Source: Acinetobacter zhairuonensis (lineage in GTDB: Bacteria > Pseudomonadota > Gammaproteobacteria > Pseudomonadales > Moraxellaceae). Taken from it: a stretch of 64,000 nucleotides of DNA. How positions within the stretch are numbered: position 1 is the first letter of the stretch; the number at the start of each line of letters is the position of its first letter. The notes under the pieces are model-generated. The model had not been told where the DNA came from. It did no database searches and was given only the letters and a program-made list of their open reading frames with translations. The translations under genes were made by a program, and so were the position numbers. The DNA lies in the NCBI RefSeq assembly GCF_022601715.1, contig NZ_JAKVIM010000007.1, positions 117,105 through 181,104 on the forward strand. Direction: 5' to 3'. Shown one piece after another: positions 38,979 to 48,251 of the stretch.

Positions 38979-39320
38979 ATGCAATACCGTTGCCCAAAAT
39001 GCCAAAGTCCGAAAATTATGCCTGTTGCACAAGGCAATGCACCTGCTGCACGCCCTGTTGTGCCAAAAAGCTTAGTCTTCCTTGTACCCTCGATTTTTGT
39101 GCTGCTCCTTCTGGTGTTGATTAGTATTGCCATGTGGTTATTTGGCGATGGTGCAGGTTCAACGCTGCAAATCGCGACTGTTGTGGTGTTTTTGATCTGT
39201 GTGGTTGCAGGTTTCTTGTTTTACCGTGATTTACCTGATTTCAAAATTTCGATGCAATCTTTCATGCAGTCACAAAAAAAATGGAAATGCCGCGAATGTG
39301 AGCATGAGTGGGAAATCTAA
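38979..39320 (+). CDS. Small membrane protein with two zinc-ribbon halves
   Basis: A 113-residue protein I cannot name. It starts MQYRCPKCQSPKIM and ends with WKCRECEHEWEI. The two CxxC pairs at opposite ends could form one zinc ribbon on the cytoplasmic side. Between them are two hydrophobic helices (LVFLVPSIFVLLLLVLISIAM and IATVVVFLICVVAGFLFY), so both ends should face the cytoplasm. The ATG at 38979 has GGAG upstream; the longer frame from 38877 would run through the tRNA terminator and is rejected. A metal-binding or zinc-sensing role is possible because czcD is the convergent neighbour, but that is inference. Confidence 0.7.
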   Translation: MQYRCPKCQSPKIMPVAQGNAPAARPVVPKSLVFLVPSIFVLLLLVLISIAMWLFGDGAGSTLQIATVVVFLICVVAGFLFYRDLPDFKISMQSFMQSQKKWKCRECEHEWEI

Positions 39321-39330
39321 AATGTTAAAA

Positions 39331-39357
39331 TTCACATCAGCTTAATGCTGATGTGAA
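39331..39357 (-). terminator. Hairpin at the end of czcD
   Basis: TTCACATCAGC and GCTGATGTGAA pair around TTAAT and overlap the czcD stop codon. On the minus strand TTTTAAC follows. A moderate terminator between convergent genes. Confidence 0.6.
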
Positions 39358-40316
39358 TGATCATCAGCTTCATACTCTGCATGTGCCTGATGTTCTGCAA
39401 GTGGATGTGAGTGAGGCTGACTATGTGCATGTGCCATACACTCATCATCTTCAATTTGCAAAGTCATTTCAGCAATACTATGTCGCTGTTTTAACATAGC
39501 AACAGCAGCCTGATACAGCCGTTTTTGATCAGCTTGTGGTGCATAAAGATGTACGGTCAGATGGATGTTTTTGGAACTGATCGCCCATACTTTCAATTGA
39601 TGAATACTTTCTACATCCTTCAATTGCAATAAATCTTGCCGCAATTTTTCTATATCAATTTCTTCAGGTACCCCTTCTAAAAGAATATTGATGCTTTGTT
39701 TCAGTAAAATCCAAGTCCGTGGCAACACCCAAAATCCAATCAACACGGCTATGAGTGTATCCACCCAAAACCATTGGGTAAAATAAATCACAATCGCCCC
39801 GAGAATTACCCCTACAGAACCCAAGGCATCACTCAACACCTCCAAATATGCGCCTTTGACATTCAGACTCTCTTGCGCACTAGAAAACAGAATCCGCATC
39901 GAAATTAAATTAATGATTAAACCCATGACAGCAACTACCAACATCCCCAAACTCTGAATCTCAGGCGGATGACTAAAGCGCTGATAGGCTTCATACAAAA
40001 TATAAATGGCGACCAGAAATAGCATCATGGCATTAAACAGGGCTGCCAAAATTTCCAGACGCTGATAACCAAAGGTACGCTTATTGTCAGCAGGCAATTT
40101 ACCCAACCGAATTGCCACCAGTGCAATCGCCAATGCAGCAGCATCGGTAAACATATGTGCAGCATCGGAAAGTAATGCCAAACTCTGGGTGATAAAACCT
40201 GCAATCACTTCAATAATTAAAAATAGACTGGTCAAAGCCAAGGCAAAACTTAATTTTTTAGCATTCTGTTCAGTGACTTGCGCATGTGAATGATCATGCC
40301 CATGTGATCCACTCAT
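39342..40316 (-). CDS. czcD: Cation diffusion facilitator CzcD
   Basis: A 324-residue inner-membrane zinc, cadmium or cobalt exporter of the CDF family. Six helices lie between residues 20 and 220. Transport-site motifs are SDAAHMFTDAAALA (HxxxD) near residue 50 and EVLSDALGSVGV (SDxxxS) near 160. A cytoplasmic C-terminal domain has NIHLTVHLYAP. Both ends are rich in histidine: GSHGHDHSHAQ at the start and HAHSQPHSHPLAEHQAHAE near the end. The start is ATG 40316 with GAGGG upstream; an extension to 40349 is rejected. It moves metal from cytoplasm to periplasm, where CzcCBA can carry it out of the cell. Confidence 0.95.
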   Translation of the reverse strand: MSGSHGHDHSHAQVTEQNAKKLSFALALTSLFLIIEVIAGFITQSLALLSDAAHMFTDAAALAIALVAIRLGKLPADNKRTFGYQRLEILAALFNAMMLFLVAIYILYEAYQRFSHPPEIQSLGMLVVAVMGLIINLISMRILFSSAQESLNVKGAYLEVLSDALGSVGVILGAIVIYFTQWFWVDTLIAVLIGFWVLPRTWILLKQSINILLEGVPEEIDIEKLRQDLLQLKDVESIHQLKVWAISSKNIHLTVHLYAPQADQKRLYQAAVAMLKQRHSIAEMTLQIEDDECMAHAHSQPHSHPLAEHQAHAEYEADDHSHQH

Positions 40317-40399
40317 TGTTTGCCCTCTTTTGATTGTTATCTGCATCACTTTAGTCTGATTTCATCAACAAAATAATACGGATGACTTTTAAAATTATA

Positions 40400-40414
40400 T
40401 GAAAATAATTATCA
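40400..40414 (+). promoter_or_regulatory. Fur-box-like operator
   Basis: TGAAAATAATTATCA matches the 7-1-7 Fur core TGATAATNATTATCA at 14 of 15 positions. It lies 38 bases before the ATG of the DUF4198-like gene and 84 bases before divergent czcD. Iron control of the plus-strand gene is the simplest reading. Confidence 0.55.
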
Positions 40415-40451
40415 TTTACTAAAATTAAACTTTTACTTGAAACTAAATGTG

Positions 40452-41255
40452 ATGAAAAAATTAATCTTCAGCTCAGCGCTATTCTTTAGTACTTATACTT
40501 TTGCCCATGAACCCTATGTTGCTCCTTTAGCCTACAACACTGCCAATACACAAATTCCTGTCATCGCTGCCTATGCTGAGCAGGCATTACAAGCTGAATA
40601 TGCTCTAAAAGATCCACAATTTCTAATTATCCAACCAAATCAAAAACAAGCGACTGTAAAACCAGCAACGACCTTAAAGTCTGCAACTATCTTTGATTTA
40701 AGCCTACCAGAAAAAGGCACATATACGGTTGTTACTACAACCAGTTATCCTATCCAGTATGTTCAATATAATAAGCAATGGAAAGTTTTAGCCAATGCAA
40801 CGGCAGATCAAGTCCCTCCTATAAATGAACGCGATTATGTCATTGCCAGTGACTTTAAGGGCAAACTGCCAAAGAAAGTCGATACTGTTCGTGAATGGAC
40901 CTTGCAGACCTACATCAGTAAAGAAACAACTACCGCAGTTGCCACAACCTCTGCGCCCATTCAAATCCATTTACAAACTCATCCCAATCGCATCATTGCG
41001 CAACAGCCTGTACAAGTTCAGATCCTACACGCAGGAAAACCTTTAGCCCATGCTGAACTTGTGCTTCGTGAACAAGGGGCAACTGAACAACAAGCCCAAA
41101 ACATTAATGTTGAATCCAATGGGAGAGCCAGTTTCACCTTCCCGCATGCAGGGCAATATTTGCTTGAGGTGACGGAAAAAGTCGATCCTAAGGCAATACC
41201 TAAAAACCAGTATTACACCATTATCAGTTTAAATGTGGCGCAAGCAGCTTCCTAA
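40452..41255 (+). CDS. DUF4198-like periplasmic protein, possible metal-linked
   Basis: A 267-residue secreted protein. Signal peptide MKKLIFSSALFFSTYTFA is followed directly by HEPYVAPLAY, the early-histidine start seen in DUF4198/NikM-like proteins. The first half is beta-rich (ATIFDLSLPEKGTYTVVTT), and the second half has an Ig-like or carboxypeptidase-regulatory fold: AQQPVQVQILHAGKPLAHAE, VESNGRASFTFPHAGQYLLEV. I start it at ATG 40452. A TTG five codons earlier is less likely, and there is no strong ribosome site. The Fur-box-like site upstream and the metal-export genes around it point to metal homeostasis. The metal is not known. Confidence 0.62.
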   Translation: MKKLIFSSALFFSTYTFAHEPYVAPLAYNTANTQIPVIAAYAEQALQAEYALKDPQFLIIQPNQKQATVKPATTLKSATIFDLSLPEKGTYTVVTTTSYPIQYVQYNKQWKVLANATADQVPPINERDYVIASDFKGKLPKKVDTVREWTLQTYISKETTTAVATTSAPIQIHLQTHPNRIIAQQPVQVQILHAGKPLAHAELVLREQGATEQQAQNINVESNGRASFTFPHAGQYLLEVTEKVDPKAIPKNQYYTIISLNVAQAAS

Positions 41256-41260
41256 AATAG

Positions 41261-41299
41261 TGACCGTACCTTCGCTTAAAAGGATCAATGGTACGGTCA
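41261..41299. terminator. Hairpin between the convergent DUF4198-like gene and czcA
   Basis: TGACCGTACC and GGTACGGTCA form a perfect 10-base-pair stem with a 19-base loop. No long T run follows on either strand, so termination would be weak. Confidence 0.45.
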
Positions 41300-41307
41300 A
41301 CATCCTC

Positions 41308-44300
41308 TTAATTGTGGCTATGCTCATTCATCCAGCGGTACAACACCGGTAAGAGCACCAAAGTGAGCAATGTAGAGGAGATAATTCCCCCGATCACCAC
41401 AGTGGCTAGCGGACGCTGTACTTCTGCCCCTGTGCCCGTAGCGACAGCCATTGGAATAAAACCCAATGACGCCACACAAGCGGTCATTAAAACTGGTCTT
41501 AAGCGCAAAATTGCACCCTGCCATGTGGCTTGATAAACATCGAGCTGTTGCCGTAATTCTTTAATAAAAGTCAGCATTACCAGACCATTCAAAACCGCAA
41601 CACCCGACAAGGCAATAAAACCCACCCCTGCCGACATCGACAGTGGAATATCACGTAACCACAAGGCAATCAGACCACCACACAGTGCAAATGGCACACC
41701 CGTAAATACCAACAAGCTTTCCTTGATGTTATGAAACACGGCCATCAGCAAAACAAAAATGGCGACTAAAGCTAACGGCACTACCCACATCATCCGATTT
41801 TTTGCCGAGATCAGATTTTCAAACTGTCCACCATAATCCAGCCAATAACCTTCGGGCAAAGCCTGCTCCGCCAAGGTCGTTTGCAGCTCCTGTACAAATG
41901 AACCCAAATCACGACCTTCAACATTGGCCGTCACCACCACACGACGCTTGCCATCCTCACGGCTGACTTGATTAATGCCCAAGATAGTTTCGACTTTAGC
42001 CACATCTTGCAGTTGAATTAAACCACCATTGGCAGTTTGGATCGGTAACTTTGCTAGATATTCAGGGGTGCGTTGCTGATCATCCAAGCGAATCACGAAA
42101 TCAAAACGTCGATCTCCCTGTAAAATTTGTCCAACATTTTGACCACCCACACTGGTCGCCACCAAATCTTGAATCGCTTTGACCGACAAGCCATATTGCG
42201 CTGCCAGTGCGGGATTGACCTCGACATTCAACAACGGCAAACCACTGGTTTGCTCAACATTGACGGCTGTGGCACCTGAAATGCTCTGAATTTTTTGCGC
42301 GATTTGTGTAGCTTGTTGACTCAGCACCTGCATATCATCACCAAAAATTTTCACCCCCACATCGCTACGCACGCCAGAAATCAGTTCATTAAAGCGCAGC
42401 TCAATCGGTTGAGAAAACTCGCTGTTATTACCGGGTAAGGTGGCGAGAAGAGCGATCATCCGCTGCCTTAGTTCATCCAGACTTTGTTTCGGCTCAGGCC
42501 ATTGTTCTCGTGGTTTTAACAGTACAATGGCATCGGAGATATTCGGTGGCATCACATCGGTTGCCACTTCTGCCGTTCCTGTTCGAGCAAAAATTGCCTT
42601 AATTTCAGGAAATTCTTTTAGCAGCAACTTTTCAGTATTTTCCTGCATGCGTAGCGATTGTTCTAAGCCTGTACTCGGCGAACGCATTTGCTGGACAGCA
42701 AAATCTCCTTCACTCAATTGTGGTGCAAACTCGCTGCCGACTTGCGTGGTGAGTACACCTGTGAAAAATAAAATACACAGTGCCAGCGTCAGCACCAATG
42801 CCTTGAAATCATAAGCCCAATTCAGTAAACGAGTGTATTGCTGCTTCAGCCACAGCATCCAGCGAGTTTCCGTTTCCTTGACCTCACCCGTGACCCATAA
42901 TGCCACTGCTGCAGGCACAAAACTGATCGAGAGAATCATGGCACCAACCAAAGCCAATACCACAGTCATTGCCATCGGGTGAAACAGTTTGGCTTCCACC
43001 CCAGATAAGGCAAAGATAGGAAAATACACCACCAGAATAATCAGTTGTCCAAAGATTAAAGGGCGACGTGCCTGCTTCGCTGCCAAGAAAACTTCTGTAA
43101 AGCGCTCTGACCGGGTCAGCAAGCGTCGATGACGATGCTGGGCTTCCGCCAATCGGCGAATACAGTTTTCGACTATCACCACAGCCCCATCTACAATGAT
43201 GCCGAAATCCAGTGCCCCTAAACTCATTAAATTGGCACTGATGTTTTGCTTTGCCATACCGGTTAAAGTGAACAACATGGATAAAGGAATCACACAGGCA
43301 GTGATCAGCGCAGCGCGAAAATTTCCCAGAAACAAGAATAAAATCACAATGACCAGAATCGCACCTTCAACCAGATTTTTCTGGACAGTTCGAATTGCAC
43401 GATCGACCAGACTGGTGCGGTCATACACGGTTTCAATGATCACACCTTTGGGTAACGACTGCTGTACTTGCTGCAACTTAGCATCCACGGCTTGTGCAAC
43501 ACTACGGCTATTTTCACCCATCATCATCATGGCGATGCCCAGTACGGTTTCTTCCCCGTTATAGGTGGCTGCACCAGTACGTAAATCGTGTCCAATCGAC
43601 ACCGTAGCAACATCAGCAACTCGAATCGGAAAACCATTTTTAGTGGCAATGCTGACATTTTGAATCGCTTCAATGTTGTTTAAGGTGCCCGGCACTCGCA
43701 CGGTCAATTGCTGCCCATTCTGTTCAATAAAGCCTGCACCCCGATTTTCATTATTTTCAGTCAACGCAGTTTGCAAATCCGAAAGTGGAATTTGCAATTG
43801 TTGTAAGCGCTGTAAATCAGGCGTCACCACATAGGTTTTGTTATACCCGCCAATGGAGTTGACCTCAGCCACACCTGCGACACGCTGCAATTGTGGGCGC
43901 ACAATCCAGTCCTGAATTTCACGCAAATCCATGGCGCTATACGCTGTACCATCCGCTTTGCGTGCATTGGGCTCTGCCTTAATCACCCATTGATAAATTT
44001 CACCTAGCCCCGTGGAAATGGGTGACATGGTGGGAATAATCGCATCGGGAAGCTCTGCCTGTGCTTCTTGCAAGCGCTGATTAATCAACTGTCTGGCCCA
44101 ATAAATATCGGTACCATCCTGAAAAATAATAGTGACTTGCGACAAACCATAACGGGAAATAGAACGGGTTTGCTGCAATTCAGGTAAGCCCGCCATGGCC
44201 GTTTCAATCGGATAGGTAATCCGCTGTTCCACCTCCAAAGCAGTAAAGCCCGTGGCTTGGGTATTAATTTGTACCTGTGTATTGGTAATGTCAGGTACGG

Positions 44301-44490
44301 CATCAATCGGTAGTTGTTGATAGCTATAAATCCCAACCCCAATCCAGGTCAGTACAAACAGCATGACCCAAATCGCATTACGAATGGAAAATTGAATGAT
44401 GTGGTCAAACCAGCCTTCTGGCGGTGGTAAACCATCAGAAGTAAGCTGTGCCGCCTTATCATCAGGTGGTCGAGGCTGATTAGTGTGCAT
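41308..44490 (-). CDS. czcA: Heavy-metal RND efflux pump CzcA
   Basis: A 1060-residue RND transporter of the heavy-metal subfamily with 12 membrane helices and two large periplasmic loops. Family marks: QLPIDAVPDITNTQVQ near residue 55, ALDFGIIVDGAVVIVENCIRR near residue 400 (the charged DFG...DGAVVxVEN helix 4 motif of HME pumps), and RDIPLSMSAGVGFIALSGVA near 960. It uses proton flow to push divalent metal (Zn, Cd, Co) through CzcB and CzcC. The start has GGAGAGG upstream and overlaps the czcB end by 11 bases. Substrate choice between zinc, cobalt, cadmium or nickel is not certain. Confidence 0.95.
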   Translation of the reverse strand: MHTNQPRPPDDKAAQLTSDGLPPPEGWFDHIIQFSIRNAIWVMLFVLTWIGVGIYSYQQLPIDAVPDITNTQVQINTQATGFTALEVEQRITYPIETAMAGLPELQQTRSISRYGLSQVTIIFQDGTDIYWARQLINQRLQEAQAELPDAIIPTMSPISTGLGEIYQWVIKAEPNARKADGTAYSAMDLREIQDWIVRPQLQRVAGVAEVNSIGGYNKTYVVTPDLQRLQQLQIPLSDLQTALTENNENRGAGFIEQNGQQLTVRVPGTLNNIEAIQNVSIATKNGFPIRVADVATVSIGHDLRTGAATYNGEETVLGIAMMMMGENSRSVAQAVDAKLQQVQQSLPKGVIIETVYDRTSLVDRAIRTVQKNLVEGAILVIVILFLFLGNFRAALITACVIPLSMLFTLTGMAKQNISANLMSLGALDFGIIVDGAVVIVENCIRRLAEAQHRHRRLLTRSERFTEVFLAAKQARRPLIFGQLIILVVYFPIFALSGVEAKLFHPMAMTVVLALVGAMILSISFVPAAVALWVTGEVKETETRWMLWLKQQYTRLLNWAYDFKALVLTLALCILFFTGVLTTQVGSEFAPQLSEGDFAVQQMRSPSTGLEQSLRMQENTEKLLLKEFPEIKAIFARTGTAEVATDVMPPNISDAIVLLKPREQWPEPKQSLDELRQRMIALLATLPGNNSEFSQPIELRFNELISGVRSDVGVKIFGDDMQVLSQQATQIAQKIQSISGATAVNVEQTSGLPLLNVEVNPALAAQYGLSVKAIQDLVATSVGGQNVGQILQGDRRFDFVIRLDDQQRTPEYLAKLPIQTANGGLIQLQDVAKVETILGINQVSREDGKRRVVVTANVEGRDLGSFVQELQTTLAEQALPEGYWLDYGGQFENLISAKNRMMWVVPLALVAIFVLLMAVFHNIKESLLVFTGVPFALCGGLIALWLRDIPLSMSAGVGFIALSGVAVLNGLVMLTFIKELRQQLDVYQATWQGAILRLRPVLMTACVASLGFIPMAVATGTGAEVQRPLATVVIGGIISSTLLTLVLLPVLYRWMNEHSHN

Positions 44491-45727
44491 GGCTCGCCTC
44501 TCCTTTTTCCAGCTCAGATTTCAGCAAGAAACTGCCTTGTGCAGCATATTGCTGACCTTGCTCTAGACCCGAGTGCACCTCAACCCATTTGCCATCACTC
44601 GAAATAGCACCCAAGCTGACGGTTTGTGGAACAAACTCGATCTTTTGCTCATGCTGTGCTGCCACAAACACCGCATCTTTCCCTTCAATTTTCTGTACGG
44701 CGCTGGCGAGAATGCGTAATCCCTGTTGTGCTTGTTGCTGTTGCAATTGTACATTGACCATTAAATTTGGACGCAGTTCGACTGCATTCGACAAGACTTT
44801 GGCACGCACTTGTAAACGACCAGTTTGCACATCGGCTTGGCTATTTAGGCTTTGAATCTGTGCCTTAAACAGATTTCCCGTTTGCAGCGATTTAAATTCA
44901 ATGCTTTGATTCGGCACAATCTCGGCAAACTCGCTACTTGGAGCAATAAATTCCAGCCATAATTGATCCAGTTGATCAATCACAAACAATTGATCTGCCA
45001 GTTGTACATTCTCCCCTAATACCAAATCTTTCTGACTGATCACCCCTGCAATCGGTGCTTTCAACAGATACCGTCCCTGACTCGTGACTTCAGCACCGAA
45101 AGCAACTAACCGTGAGCGTGTCGCGCGAACCTGAATCTGAGCTTGCTGATAAGCGTTCGAAGCACGTTGATAATCCTGCTTGGCAGAAATGCCTTCGCTC
45201 CAGAGTTTTTTCTCGCGCTCATAATCCTGCCGTGCCAATTCCAAATTCGCCTGTTGCACTTGTAAATCGGCTTGCTGATCGACCAAATCAGGTACCAACA
45301 GTGTTGCTAGGACTTGTCCTTTTTTGACTTGTTGCCCCAATTCCACATACACCGCCTCGACATGACCTGCAAATGCAGGCGCCACATGTGCTTGACGATC
45401 AGTATTCACCATCAGCTTGGCAGGATAGGCAGTCGACTTCACTATAGGACCCAATTCAACTGTTGCTAATTCAATGCCTTGTTCAGTCAATTGCTTTGCC
45501 GTTAAGGCTATTGCCGCTGCATGCTCCTCCGCTTCGCCATGATCTTCTTCACCCGCATGTTCTTCTGCTTCGGCATGCCCATGCTCATTTTCGTTCGTCG
45601 ATGGCTTTTGACTCAACCACCAGACACCAATCGACAGCAAGGCAGTGATGCCAATGGCCAAGAGCATTAAAAATTTTTGGGAAATCCGTCCCTGTTGATT
45701 CAACCTCTTCTTTTTTAAATTCAACAT
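44480..45727 (-). CDS. czcB: Metal efflux periplasmic adaptor CzcB
   Basis: A 415-residue membrane fusion protein. A basic start and one membrane helix (FLMLLAIGITALLSIGVWWL) are followed by a His/Glu-rich stretch (ENEHGHAEAEEHAGEEDHGE, residues 45-64) that may bind metal in the periplasm. A barrel/lipoyl domain has AFAGHVEAVYVELGQQVKKG. A coiled-coil hairpin is at about 155-210 and the second lipoyl half is YLLKAPIAGVISQKDL. I place the start at ATG 45727, with GGGGGA upstream and one base after the czcC stop, rather than at a TTG at 45745. It bridges CzcA and CzcC. Confidence 0.94.
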   Translation of the reverse strand: MLNLKKKRLNQQGRISQKFLMLLAIGITALLSIGVWWLSQKPSTNENEHGHAEAEEHAGEEDHGEAEEHAAAIALTAKQLTEQGIELATVELGPIVKSTAYPAKLMVNTDRQAHVAPAFAGHVEAVYVELGQQVKKGQVLATLLVPDLVDQQADLQVQQANLELARQDYEREKKLWSEGISAKQDYQRASNAYQQAQIQVRATRSRLVAFGAEVTSQGRYLLKAPIAGVISQKDLVLGENVQLADQLFVIDQLDQLWLEFIAPSSEFAEIVPNQSIEFKSLQTGNLFKAQIQSLNSQADVQTGRLQVRAKVLSNAVELRPNLMVNVQLQQQQAQQGLRILASAVQKIEGKDAVFVAAQHEQKIEFVPQTVSLGAISSDGKWVEVHSGLEQGQQYAAQGSFLLKSELEKGEASHAH

Positions 45728-45728
45728 A

Positions 45729-47096
45729 TTAGTTTCCCCCACCAATCACGGATAATGCCTGTGTGTCTTGCCACAGCGCTTGATTCATTTGTGCAATTGC
45801 ATCCTTATGCATGACCTGACTCGGCTCGATTCCCAAACTCAGACTTTCGGCCTCAAGCGCACGCTGCCATGCATCTTTGAGTAATTGCACTTTCCGCATA
45901 CGCACCTCTTGCAACTGCAAGGTGGCTTGCTGCACATCCAACAGCGAAAATTTGCCGACATTAAAGCCTTGCAGCATTTTTTGCTGCACCGTTTGTGCTA
46001 AGGGAAGTTGGGTGTGTTGCAACGCTTTAAATTGCAGCTCAAGCCCTTGTAACTCGGTCAATAAACTGCCAACTTGAAAAGCATTTTGCTTGAGATAAAA
46101 CGCTTGCTGTCGCTCTAGCTGAGTTTGCTGTGCCTGCGCAATCTGTTTGCCATATTGCTGACGATCAAACAGATTTAACGGTACAGAAAACCCCACCACC
46201 AAAGCGTTGTCTGTATCCGTTTCAACCGTTTGAGTACGGTTGATTCCTACATTCAGCGTTGGATTAGGACGGGCTTGTGCTTTCAGTTGCTCAATTTTGG
46301 CTTGAGATTCCAAGAGAAGTAATTGTCGTTTTTTTTCCATCAGGTTTTCTGCAAGATGCTGCTGGACTTGCTGGGCTGTTACTGCTGGCCATAAATGTTG
46401 TGCTACCAAGGCAACCGTGATTGACTTATCCCGCTCCCCCCATGTATTGGACAAATGCTGCTGTGCCACTTGCACTTGTAAATCAGCTTGTCGAAACACA
46501 CGCAAATTTTCGGCATGACTGAGTTGAGCACGATCGACATCAACTTGTGCCACACTCCCCGCCTGATAACGCTTCTGAATTACTTTTAGATTTTCTTCAC
46601 TAATCTGCAGTTGCTCTTGTAATAGCTGACGTTCCAACTCAAAAATTGCCAGTTGTGACCATAAATATTTCACTGCCAATTCAAGCTGAGCTTGATACAT
46701 CTGCTGTTTTAGTGTGGTTTTCTGCTGTGCAATCTGCGCGTACTTTTGATTGGCTTTACGCTCACCAAACAGATCCAGACGTTGTGAAATACCGAATGCC
46801 AGCTCACGTTCTTGGTCGGAATTAAACCCCGTTTGCTCTATGGACAACTCTGGATTTATCCACAGCTTTGCCTGTTTTATGTTCGCAGTGGCAATTTGCT
46901 GCTGGGTTTTCCACACCCCATGCGACTGCTGATAGTCACTAGAACGTTGAATCGCTTCTGGCAAAGTCAGTGACTGTGTCGGCAATTCTGCCCATGTACT
47001 CTGACTATAAAGTGCCACACTTAAGCCCAATACCATGACACGTTGAACTGAACGCATGGCATCGAAACCGAAGGCTTCGGAAATTTTTAAAGACAT
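45729..47096 (-). CDS. czcC: Metal efflux outer-membrane channel CzcC
   Basis: A 455-residue TolC-family outer-membrane protein. A signal peptide (VMVLGLSVALYSQSTWA) is followed by LTLPEAIQRSSDYQ, long helices rich in Gln (two OEP repeats, about 60-240 and 260-440) and GFSVPLNLFDRQQYG near the middle. The first ATG (47096) has GGGG upstream. The ATG 13 codons later would give a shorter, cleaner signal peptide, so the start is open. It begins the czcCBA operon and follows the CzcI-like gene after 57 bases. It forms the exit duct of the pump. Confidence 0.93.
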   Translation of the reverse strand: MSLKISEAFGFDAMRSVQRVMVLGLSVALYSQSTWAELPTQSLTLPEAIQRSSDYQQSHGVWKTQQQIATANIKQAKLWINPELSIEQTGFNSDQERELAFGISQRLDLFGERKANQKYAQIAQQKTTLKQQMYQAQLELAVKYLWSQLAIFELERQLLQEQLQISEENLKVIQKRYQAGSVAQVDVDRAQLSHAENLRVFRQADLQVQVAQQHLSNTWGERDKSITVALVAQHLWPAVTAQQVQQHLAENLMEKKRQLLLLESQAKIEQLKAQARPNPTLNVGINRTQTVETDTDNALVVGFSVPLNLFDRQQYGKQIAQAQQTQLERQQAFYLKQNAFQVGSLLTELQGLELQFKALQHTQLPLAQTVQQKMLQGFNVGKFSLLDVQQATLQLQEVRMRKVQLLKDAWQRALEAESLSLGIEPSQVMHKDAIAQMNQALWQDTQALSVIGGGN

Positions 47097-47153
47097 GATG
47101 ATGCCCCACTAAAGTTAAGAATTAGTGGTGGGCAATGTTTTCGGCTACCCCAC

Positions 47154-47597
47154 CTATAGCGGGGCTAAGACAGGAGGCGGGTTGGAAGGAAATAAATATG
47201 GGGATTGGTACAAGTTTTGCCAGTTGAACTGCACCTGAACCAATTTTGGGATAAAGACTGGAGATACAGCCAATTGCTGCGCTTCGATCAACATGATATG
47301 CGCAAATGAAGGCAAATGATCGCTGTGATCATCTTGCTGAAAGGTCGCTAAATCGAAGGCGGTTTGAACTTGAACGGTATTTTTCGGATGAACCGTAGCT
47401 GCCCGAGACTCACAACTCCCCGTGCTATGATGCCCAAAATGCGACAACACCGCGATGCTTTTCGGTTCAGCATCATGCACACAAAAGGCTGCCGCCACAT
47501 TCCAAAAACTTTGAAACATGAATAAGCTTAGCAAGAGGGTGATATAAACACGAGAGCGTTTCACGGATAAAATGCGGTCATTACAACTTGCGGACAC
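47154..47597 (-). CDS. CzcI-like His-rich secreted protein
   Basis: A protein of up to 147 residues in the place of CzcI, the small periplasmic protein often first in czc operons. A hydrophobic signal (VYITLLLSLFMFQSFWNVAAA) precedes CVHDAEPKSIAVLSHFGHHS and DDHSDHLPSFAHI, rich in His, Asp and Cys and likely to bind metal. The end is proline-rich (FPSNPPPVLAPL). The frame opens with GTG at 47597. A GTG at 47564 (VKRSRVYI) gives a more usual signal peptide and leaves room for the promoter, so the true protein may be 136 residues. It is thought to modulate czc expression; the role here is inferred. Confidence 0.72.
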   Translation of the reverse strand: MSASCNDRILSVKRSRVYITLLLSLFMFQSFWNVAAAFCVHDAEPKSIAVLSHFGHHSTGSCESRAATVHPKNTVQVQTAFDLATFQQDDHSDHLPSFAHIMLIEAQQLAVSPVFIPKLVQVQFNWQNLYQSPYLFPSNPPPVLAPL

Positions 47598-47764
47598 TAT
47601 AGCAGCTTGATAGATGTAATAAAATTACACTGCCAATATTCGTCGACTTCTTCACATAACATACAGATAAAAACCATTTTGTTACAATAATTTAATACAT
47701 CTGAGAGCCAGAACGTTTAAATTAAATAATGACCACTGATGTTGTCAGCAACAAGGAGGCGAAG

Positions 47765-48202
47765 ATGAATATAAAATACCTCAAAACAGTATGGACGCTG
47801 TTATTTCACACCCCCTATCATGACTTGGTTACGCCTGTATTCGACCTAGTAGGTGAACATGAATATCAACGTGGCTTGCATTTCGAGCAACTGGCATTAT
47901 GTGAACATTATCATGTATTCATGCAACATAAAGTCTTGCAACCACTAGCCCCTATACAGATGAATCACTCTCCAATATCTTCCAGCAACTCCCGTAATGC
48001 GATGTGGTATTTTCTTCGCTCTGCTTTACGTGGTCATCCTGAAGCTGAATTTAAAATGGGGATTGGTTATTTGAATGGTCAATTGGGTCTAGATCGTAAT
48101 TATGCTAAAGCCGAGAAATGGTTAAAAAAAGCCGCACAAGATGGTCATCCTGACGCGAAACGCTGTCTGTATCAGGCCTATAGTGAATTGGCTTTTTCTT
48201 AA
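47765..48202 (+). CDS. Sel1-repeat protein
   Basis: A 145-residue protein with one clear and one partial Sel1-like repeat in the last half: WYFLRSALRGHPEAEFKMGI and KAEKWLKKAAQDGHPDAKRCL. No signal peptide is evident. The ATG at 47765 has a strong AAGGAGG five bases upstream; a frame from 47729 without such a site is rejected. Sel1 repeats bind other proteins. No partner can be suggested from the neighbours (CzcI-like gene divergent, ettA convergent). Confidence 0.75.
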   Translation: MNIKYLKTVWTLLFHTPYHDLVTPVFDLVGEHEYQRGLHFEQLALCEHYHVFMQHKVLQPLAPIQMNHSPISSSNSRNAMWYFLRSALRGHPEAEFKMGIGYLNGQLGLDRNYAKAEKWLKKAAQDGHPDAKRCLYQAYSELAFS

Positions 48203-48213
48203 AATAAAGCATA

Positions 48214-48240
48214 AAAAAACCAGCCCGAAGGCTGGTTTTT
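48214..48240. terminator. Bidirectional terminator between the Sel1 gene and ettA
   Basis: AAAAACCAGCC and GGCTGGTTTTT pair around a four-base CGAA loop, between convergent gene ends. Confidence 0.9.
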
Positions 48241-48251
48241 ATTGGGTGAAA

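Noticed and set aside
40317..40349. Extended czcD start
   Set aside because: The ATG at 40316 has a good GAGGG site and gives the usual His-rich CDF start.
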